Shown piece by piece: positions 32,902-37,458 of a stretch of 37,458 nt of DNA. Every line of letters begins with the position of its first letter. Position 1 is the stretch's first letter. A program made the position numbers and the translations under genes. The DNA is from Clostridiaceae bacterium HSG29 (GTDB lineage: Bacteria > Bacillota > Clostridia > Peptostreptococcales > Acidaminobacteraceae), in the NCBI GenBank assembly GCA_030377915.1, contig JAUCFZ010000008.1, positions 1 to 37,458 of the forward strand, given 5' to 3'. The notes beneath the pieces were generated by a model that saw only the letters and a list, made by a program, of their open reading frames with translations, was not told where the DNA came from and did not search any database.

Positions 32902-33933
32902 TTAATTTCCATTATTAAAATATTTTAAATATGGATTATTTTTATCTAAATAAATTGTTGTTTTTTCATCAAATGAAGTTTTATATGATTCTAAAGATTT
33001 ATAGAATTCATAAAATTCAGGATCTGCAGAATATGCATTTGCGTATATTTCCAAAGATTCTGCATCAGCTGAACCTCTAATCATTTCAGCTTCCTCAATT
33101 GCAGCAGATTCAATTTCTTTTACTTCACGATCTGTTTTAGCAACAGTAGTTCTATATAATTCTTTACCTTCAGATCTTGTTTTCTGAGCAACTGCTTGTC
33201 TTTCAGCAACCATTTTTTGATGAGTTGATTCAATATTTGAATCAGGAAGTATAGTTCTATAAATTTCAATATCTCTTAGAACAATACCTTTTTCAGCTAA
33301 TTCTGAATTTAACTGTAATTTTGATTTTTCAAGTTCTTCAATAACTTTATTTTTATCAGTTAAGAAAGTATCACTTGAAAGGGTGTTAATTTTTTCAATA
33401 ATTACAGCATAAACAACTTCATCAATTACTGCATTAGCTTTGTTTATAGTGCCTAAAGAAGTTTTAAATAAACCAGGATGGGAAATTTCCCATTGAGCAT
33501 ATAATGCAACTTTATATTTTATTTTATCACGAGTTACAATATTTGCAGAATTTGATTTATAAGTAATTAATTTAGAACTGTTTTTATTTACAGTAGTAAT
33601 AAAAGGTACTTTAAAAAATAATCCTTTTTTATTAACTACTTCTACGTTTGAAAATCTAGAATCGATATCGTTTTGTCCAATTGCAAGTTCATTATCTTTA
33701 TCTACTATTACTTTTTTAATATCGCCAAGTACCGATACAACAGCAACTTCATCTTCAGCTACTACGTAAATAAAACTTTTTACACTTAATAATAAAATAA
33801 TTATTACAAGTAAGAAAGCTAAATTTTTAGCACTTTTTACAGCTTTGTTTTTAATTTCACCAGCTTTTTTTCCGATATCTTGAAAATTTTCTCTATCTGG
33901 TCCATTATTACCATTAAAATTATTAAAATCCAT
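32902..33933 (-). CDS. hflC: HflC-like SPFH/band 7 membrane protein
   Basis: The 343-residue product has an N-terminal membrane anchor (SAKNLAFLLVIIILLLSVKS, about residues 36-55), then an SPFH domain (AEDEVAVVSVLGDIKKVIVD, GLFFKVPFI, YKVALYAQWEISHPGLF) and a long helical tail with VAERQAVAQKTRSEG and ADAESLEIYANAYSADPEFY, typical of HflC. With HflK it forms a large ring complex that encloses and modulates the FtsH protease in bacteria. It is longer at the N-terminus than usual, with a Gly/Asn-rich leader (MDFNNFNGNNGPDRENFQDI). Its ATG overlaps the hflK stop (TAATG), so the two are coupled. Confidence 0.9.
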   Translation of the reverse strand: MDFNNFNGNNGPDRENFQDIGKKAGEIKNKAVKSAKNLAFLLVIIILLLSVKSFIYVVAEDEVAVVSVLGDIKKVIVDKDNELAIGQNDIDSRFSNVEVVNKKGLFFKVPFITTVNKNSSKLITYKSNSANIVTRDKIKYKVALYAQWEISHPGLFKTSLGTINKANAVIDEVVYAVIIEKINTLSSDTFLTDKNKVIEELEKSKLQLNSELAEKGIVLRDIEIYRTILPDSNIESTHQKMVAERQAVAQKTRSEGKELYRTTVAKTDREVKEIESAAIEEAEMIRGSADAESLEIYANAYSADPEFYEFYKSLESYKTSFDEKTTIYLDKNNPYLKYFNNGN

Positions 33934-34901
33934 TATTGATTACCCCCTTTATTAAGTGATTCAGGATTAAGTGGCAAATACTTAATAGTATTGCTACTGT
34001 CACTTAAATCTATTATATACTTATTAGGAGTTTTTGCTAAAATCTCGTTCATAGTTTCAATATACATTCTTGTTCTTGTAATATTTTTTGATAATTCATA
34101 TTTTTCTAATACTTGAGTAAATTTTGCAACATCACCTTTTGCTTGAGCAATAGTTTCAACTCTATAAGCTTTTGCAGATTCAATTGTCTCATATGCTTTA
34201 GCTCTTGCCTGCGGAATTTTATCATTTTCATATTCTAAAGCTTGAGAGCTATACTCAGTTTTTTCGTTTTTAGCATTATTTACATCATCATATGCAAATT
34301 GAACTTCTGCTGGTAATAAAACATCTGTAAATTTTACATCTGTTATAGTAATACCAAAGTTATATTCATTAATTTTTTTTGCTAAATCCGGAATTATTTG
34401 AGTAGAAATTGTATCTTTGTTTACAAGTGCATCATTCAATTCCATATTTTGTAGATTTCTTCTAAGTACACTTTCAAATGCTAATTTAATTGTTCCATTA
34501 GGATCTTGTACATTGTAAATATAATCAGCAGCATTAGTAATCTTATATTGAATTACTGCACCGACATTTACAAGATAAGATCCTTTTGTAAGTGCGATTG
34601 ATTCCTCCAGAACCTCATTATATGTAGCCTCCTGTGATGTTGCAGCTTCAGTTTTTACCACATAACCATATTGAATCCTGTTTATCTCATTTGTGTTAAC
34701 TTTATAAACTTTTTCAATGAATGGAACTTTAAAGTTAAGTCCAGGTTCATTTACTATGTTTACAACTTCTCCAAATCTTTCAATTACAGCCTGTTCAGCA
34801 TTTTCTAATGTATAATAACTATTAAAACCAGCAAAAATTGCTAGTACTACAATTATCAAAAGAAAAAACGACAAACTACCTTTTGCTTTATTATTTTTCA
34901 T
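33933..34901 (-). CDS. hflK: HflK-like SPFH/band 7 membrane protein
   Basis: The product of about 322 residues has an N-terminal membrane helix (LSFFLLIIVVLAIFAGFNSY) and the SPFH domain (YYTLENAEQAVIERFGEVVN, then EPGLNFKVPFIEKVY and KGSYLVNVGAVIQYKI). The helical tail follows E. coli HflK: LPAEVQFAYDDVNNAKNEK, QARAKAYETIESAKAYRVET, AQAKGDVAKF and TRTRMYIETMNEIL. It partners HflC in regulating FtsH. AGGAGG lies nine bases before the second ATG (34901); the first ATG at 34910 touches that site, so I prefer the second. The operon order hflK-hflC is the standard one. A TTGTAT / TATAAT promoter stands upstream. Confidence 0.9.
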   Translation of the reverse strand: MKNNKAKGSLSFFLLIIVVLAIFAGFNSYYTLENAEQAVIERFGEVVNIVNEPGLNFKVPFIEKVYKVNTNEINRIQYGYVVKTEAATSQEATYNEVLEESIALTKGSYLVNVGAVIQYKITNAADYIYNVQDPNGTIKLAFESVLRRNLQNMELNDALVNKDTISTQIIPDLAKKINEYNFGITITDVKFTDVLLPAEVQFAYDDVNNAKNEKTEYSSQALEYENDKIPQARAKAYETIESAKAYRVETIAQAKGDVAKFTQVLEKYELSKNITRTRMYIETMNEILAKTPNKYIIDLSDSSNTIKYLPLNPESLNKGGNQ

Positions 34902-34922
34902 ATTTTTCATCCTCCTATAAAT

Positions 34923-34950
34923 ATTATAAACTTTTTATAATTAAATACAA
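34923..34950 (-). promoter_or_regulatory. Candidate promoter of hflKC
   Basis: On the minus strand TTGTAT (complement of 34945-34950) and TATAAT (complement of 34923-34928) are 16 bases apart, just upstream of the hflK ribosome binding site. Confidence 0.55.
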
Positions 34951-35006
34951 ATTATATTGAAAAAATTAATACTTTCTTAATGTTTTAGTTATTTATTGCA
35001 TAAATT

Positions 35007-35015
35007 TGGTATAAT
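35007..35015 (+). promoter_or_regulatory. Extended -10 promoter of the YihY-family gene
   Basis: TGGTATAAT at 35007-35015 is a perfect -10 box with the TGn extension. No good -35 box is seen at the right distance, which is common for extended -10 promoters. The ATG is 18 bases downstream. Confidence 0.55.
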
Positions 35016-35032
35016 ATAAAAAGGTGATAAAG

Positions 35033-35869
35033 ATGAATAATGACATTTCAGTTATTTCAAATATATTTTATATAATAAAAAAATTAATGAAAAGATATAG
35101 GGAACATTCTATTAGTGCTTATAGTGCGCAAATGGCATTTTTTTTAATGCTGTCAATTTTTCCTTTTTTGATATTTTTATTTACCATTTTAGGAAGATTA
35201 TCAATGAATACTGATTTATTGATGCAAGTTTTGCAAGTGTTTTTCCCTGAAAGTGTTCATAAACTTGCATTTGATTTTATTAATAATTATATTTTAGTAA
35301 AAGATAATAGTGTTATTTCAGTATCGATAATTGCCACTTTATGGTCAGCTTCAAAAGGGATAAGAGGACTTATGGTATCGTTAAATAAAGCATATGAAAT
35401 AAAAGAAACTAGAGGTTTTTTTGTAATTAAAATTATTGATATTCTTTATACAGTTTTAATTGTTTTTGTAATTGTAATTCTACTTGCACTCCCAAATATT
35501 GGAGTAGATTTATATAATTTTGTTAATAGGTATATTGAAATTAAGTGGGAAATTTTCACTCTTTATAATAGAATAAAAATAATCATGTTACCTTTAACTT
35601 TAGTTTTAATTATGAGTTTAATATATATGTATATTCCAAATATAAAGCAAAAACCAAATGATGTGATTTGGGGAACTTTATTTTCAATATTTGGATGGGC
35701 AACGCTGTCTTATTTCTTTACAATATTTTTAAATAATTTTTCGAATTATAAATTAGTCTATGGTAGTCTTGCGACAGTAATTATTTTAATGTTCTGGTTA
35801 TATTTTGGAAGTATGATTTTGATAATAGGTGGTGAAATAAACTCTATTTTAAAGAAGATAGAAGGGTAA
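35033..35869 (+). CDS. YihY/BrkB family inner membrane protein
   Basis: The 278-residue product is a polytopic membrane protein with about six hydrophobic segments, such as AYSAQMAFFLMLSIFPFLIF, SVISVSIIATLWSASKGIRG, VLIVFVIVILLALPNI, IMLPLTLVLIMSLIYMYI and ATVIILMFWLYFGSMILIIG. The conserved family stretches are the N-terminal YSAQMAFFLMLSIFPF, WSASKGIRGLMVSLNKAYEI, YIPNIKQKP and GGEINSIL near the end. Despite the old name ribonuclease BN, the family is not a nuclease and its function is unsettled. AAGGTG precedes the ATG at 35033; a GTG at 35024 lies in that site. It is divergent from hflK and followed by a bidirectional terminator. Confidence 0.88.
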   Translation: MNNDISVISNIFYIIKKLMKRYREHSISAYSAQMAFFLMLSIFPFLIFLFTILGRLSMNTDLLMQVLQVFFPESVHKLAFDFINNYILVKDNSVISVSIIATLWSASKGIRGLMVSLNKAYEIKETRGFFVIKIIDILYTVLIVFVIVILLALPNIGVDLYNFVNRYIEIKWEIFTLYNRIKIIMLPLTLVLIMSLIYMYIPNIKQKPNDVIWGTLFSIFGWATLSYFFTIFLNNFSNYKLVYGSLATVIILMFWLYFGSMILIIGGEINSILKKIEG

Positions 35870-35870
35870 A

Positions 35871-35898
35871 AAAAAACATCCTATAATTGGATGTTTTT
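35871..35898. terminator. Bidirectional terminator between the YihY-family and HesB-like genes
   Basis: AAAAACATCC (35872-35881) pairs with GGATGTTTTT (35889-35898) across TATAATT. A/T runs form part of the stem on both sides, so it can end transcripts from either direction. Confidence 0.8.
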
Positions 35899-35907
35899 AA
35901 TAATCTA

Positions 35908-36216
35908 TTAGCAACCTGAGCATGAACCACAATCAGACGGCTCTTGATTTGTAGGAATTACACTGAATCCATTCATTTTGTATTCAACAGTAATTTCTCC
36001 CATTTGATCATATATATCTTTTGCCATAATGAACTTAGTTCCAAAGGCTTCTTCCATAACATCTTCTGGTTTCTTTTCGTCTAGACCTAGACCTAATGAT
36101 GGACCACCTCAACCAATACCTGCTATAAATATTCTTACACTTTTAGGTTTGTCTTGTTGTGCTTCTAATATTTTCTGAATTTCATTACATGTTTCTTCAT
36201 TTGTTTTTATATACAT
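35908..36216 (-). CDS. HesB/IscA-like selenoprotein with in-frame TGA (Sec36)
   Basis: Read through a TGA at codon 36 (complement of 36109-36111), this is a 102-residue protein. The ATG is at 36216 with GGAGGTG nine bases upstream. The N-terminus is MYIKTNEETCNEIQKILEAQ; around the TGA it reads IFIAGIG-Sec-GGPSLGLGLDE; and the C-terminus is DCGSCSGC. Known HesB-like proteins have Cys or selenocysteine in the same GxG(C/U)GGP setting and a Cys-rich tail, and act in iron-sulfur or related metal handling. The reading frame, motif conservation and codon pattern continue across the TGA. TGA is used as a normal stop elsewhere here (acyP, ACT gene, nudix), so this is not a changed genetic code. A SECIS-like hairpin follows the TGA. 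Ordinary gene calling would report only fragments. Confidence 0.88.
36079..36092 (-). promoter_or_regulatory. Candidate bacterial SECIS hairpin
   Basis: Starting 17 bases after the TGA on the minus strand, GTCTA pairs with TAGAC around the loop GGTC (palindromic sequence at 36079-36092). The apical loop begins 22 bases after the TGA and with G in its first two positions. Both fit the published bacterial SECIS rules, which ask for a loop 16-37 bases downstream with an early G. SelB would bind here to insert selenocysteine. The hairpin is only 5 bp. Confidence 0.65.
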
Positions 36217-36237
36217 AATAAAACACCTCCATTTAAT

Positions 36238-36265
36238 AATTTAACATGAAAACAAAAAATGTCAA
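36238..36265 (-). promoter_or_regulatory. Promoter of the HesB-like selenoprotein gene
   Basis: On the minus strand a perfect TTGACA (complement of 36260-36265) is followed after 16 bases by TAAATT (complement of 36238-36243), about 20 bases before the start codon. The -35 is strong and the -10 partial. Confidence 0.55.
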
Positions 36266-36377
36266 TCTTTTTTTGTAATTATTACTAAAATGGTAGGAAT
36301 TAAAAAAGAACTGTTTTAAAAATGTGTAAATTGTTGTATACTTAAGGTGAAAAAGAATTAGTAGATAGGATGATTTT

Positions 36378-36641
36378 ATGAAAATAATTTATTCTGGAAG
36401 AGTTCAGGGAGTTGGTTTTAGGTATTTTGTATATTCAAACGCTCTAAAATACCAGATATCTGGATATGTAAAAAATCTTTTTAATGGAAATGTTGAATTG
36501 GTAATTAATGATGATTCAAGAAATATTAAAGTTTTTCTTTTAGAAATTAGAAATGGTAATGGATACTCTAGAATATTAAATGAGGAAAGTAGTAATTATT
36601 TATGCAATGATAGTATATTTAGAATTAAATATGGAGGATGA
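36378..36641 (+). CDS. acyP: Acylphosphatase
   Basis: An 87-residue enzyme that hydrolyses acyl phosphates such as acetyl phosphate and carbamoyl phosphate. The signature YSGRVQGVGFRYFVYSNAL holds the phosphate-binding loop and catalytic R15; the second conserved stretch GYVKNLFNGNVEL has N33. The usual length is about 90. AGGATG precedes the ATG. The stop overlaps the ribosome binding region of the next gene (ACT protein), so the two are co-transcribed. A TTTTAA / TATACT pair (36314-36342) with a 17-base spacer is a possible promoter. Confidence 0.93.
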   Translation: MKIIYSGRVQGVGFRYFVYSNALKYQISGYVKNLFNGNVELVINDDSRNIKVFLLEIRNGNGYSRILNEESSNYLCNDSIFRIKYGG

Positions 36642-36649
36642 TTTATTTT

Positions 36650-36904
36650 ATGTTATATATGCTAAAAATAACCGGTAACGATCATGTTGGTATAGTAGCT
36701 AGAATTTCGACTGCAATATCTAAGAAAAATGCAAATATCTATTCTGCAGAGCAATCGGTTAAAGAAGGAATTTTTAGAATGAAAATATTCTTTTCAATAG
36801 ATAATAAAGATAGCTTAAATGAGCTTCTTGAAGAAATGAATATAATTGAAGGTGAATATAATTTAGTTATAGATATTTCTTCTGAGGAAGAAATTACAGA
36901 TTGA
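36650..36904 (+). CDS. ACT domain-containing protein (UPF0237-like)
   Basis: An 84-residue stand-alone ACT domain: MLKITGNDHVGIVARISTAI, then SKKNANIYSAEQSVKEGIFR and MKIFFSIDNKDSLNEL. ACT domains bind small ligands, often amino acids; the UPF0237 group, small proteins with this N-terminus, is of unknown role. GGAGG at 36633-36637 is 12 bases before the ATG at 36650, longer than usual; ATG 36638 touches that site and ATG 36659 is farther. The start is therefore uncertain by a few residues. It follows acyP by 8 bases. Confidence 0.82.
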   Translation: MLYMLKITGNDHVGIVARISTAISKKNANIYSAEQSVKEGIFRMKIFFSIDNKDSLNELLEEMNIIEGEYNLVIDISSEEEITD

Positions 36905-36922
36905 AAATAAACGGGTGAATTT

Positions 36923-37458
36923 ATGAAAAGTGATTTAAAATTAAAAAAATATATGAGATTTCTGAGACTTTTTATTAAAGGTGTTGTTAATAACATTGAT
37001 AGAGAATTAAATCCAGAAGTTTTTGTAGTTAAATTTAATAAGATTGCAAAAGGTTATGAATTTCAACTTTTGCCAGAATATCATGAAACAAATATTGATT
37101 ATAAATTCAATTCAAATTTAAGTCATAATAGTTTTTTGTTAGAGGATGAACACTTAAAACATTGTAATACAATTTTTTCGAATTATGATTTTGAAAAAGA
37201 GAAAATTTCATTTTACTCGAAGCCTTCAATTTTAGGTAATGGTTTATTTCTTATTAGGATTTCAATTGATAAAAAAACTTTCAATAGACATGCGATATTA
37301 AAAAAATCAAAGTATTCCTCGTTTTTAGAAATAAATATGATTGAAATGATTAAGGAAATAAATATTGTTAATGAGACTTTGTCTGATGAAAAAAATTTCG
37401 CAGCTCTTGATTATAAGGAAATTATAAGAAAAGCAGCAAAAATGTTTATTAGTGAATG
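36923..37458 (+). CDS. Unidentified protein, partial (3' end outside the window)
   Basis: An open frame of 178 codons runs from an ATG at 36923 to the window edge. GGGTGA is five bases upstream. The product begins MKSDLKLKKYMRFLRLFIKG and includes IDRELNPEVFVVKFNKIAKG, ILGNGLFLIRISIDKKTFNR and LDYKEIIRKAAKMFIS. It looks soluble and mixed alpha/beta, with no signal peptide. It is 18 bases downstream of the ACT gene and probably in its operon. I do not recognise the family from this part. Confidence 0.7.
   Translation, partial: MKSDLKLKKYMRFLRLFIKGVVNNIDRELNPEVFVVKFNKIAKGYEFQLLPEYHETNIDYKFNSNLSHNSFLLEDEHLKHCNTIFSNYDFEKEKISFYSKPSILGNGLFLIRISIDKKTFNRHAILKKSKYSSFLEINMIEMIKEINIVNETLSDEKNFAALDYKEIIRKAAKMFISE

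Noticed and set aside
36109-36111. Pseudogene or sequencing error explanation for the TGA
   Set aside because: The only stop in an otherwise intact gene falls exactly at the family's Cys/Sec position and is followed by a SECIS-like hairpin, so recoding is more likely than decay.
36109-36111. Genome-wide TGA reassignment to tryptophan
   Set aside because: Several genes in the window end with TGA (acyP, ACT gene, nudix) and tryptophan is encoded by TGG.

Overview
The window reads as chromosome of a very AT-rich, anaerobic low-GC Gram-positive bacterium, probably Clostridia or Tissierellia. The signs are strong AGGAGG-type ribosome binding sites, a T-box leader, tandem DegV proteins, the serC-like/serA/DUF1015 cluster, an ApbE lipoprotein beside a NusG-domain-II protein, and a gene with an in-frame TGA that looks like a selenoprotein. 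There are no phage, IS or CRISPR elements and no tRNA or rRNA genes that I could see. The species is not determinable by eye.

Left part (1-10 kb): a truncated membrane-protein gene on the minus strand, then a c-di-GMP-I riboswitch with terminator in front of a dCache chemoreceptor, then an asparagine T-box leader and asnS, then a four-gene histidine-degradation operon (hutU, ftcD, hutI, fchA) that sends formimino groups into tetrahydrofolate. No histidase gene is present here. An aldo/keto reductase follows, preceded by an 18-bp GC-rich palindrome touching its ribosome binding site.

Middle part (10-25 kb): a secreted charged helical protein; a nucleosidase (mtnN-like) with two tandem DegV fatty-acid-binding paralogues; a serine-biosynthesis cluster (class V aminotransferase, short serA, DUF1015); minus-strand genes for a 60-residue protein, a PilZ membrane protein and a HAD hydrolase; a heptamer tandem repeat in a gene-poor gap; a Nudix hydrolase; a two-component system; apbE back to back with a NusG-II-domain protein; dinB; and a TIM-barrel protein.

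Right part (25-37.5 kb): a ten-gene run on the plus strand for p-aminobenzoate and folate synthesis (pabA, pabB, pabC, folE, folP, mscS, folB, folK, DAHP synthase, galE). It supplies the cofactor that the hut operon uses. Next come hflK/hflC, a divergent YihY/BrkB membrane protein, a HesB/IscA-like gene with a TGA at codon 36 followed by a hairpin matching the bacterial SECIS pattern, acyP, an ACT-domain protein and a truncated unknown gene.

The most notable items are the HesB-like selenoprotein gene, which an ordinary gene caller breaks, two c-di-GMP response elements (the riboswitch and the PilZ protein), and a 16-bp perfect inverted repeat at a convergent gene end that makes two unrelated proteins share the peptide KFTIK.
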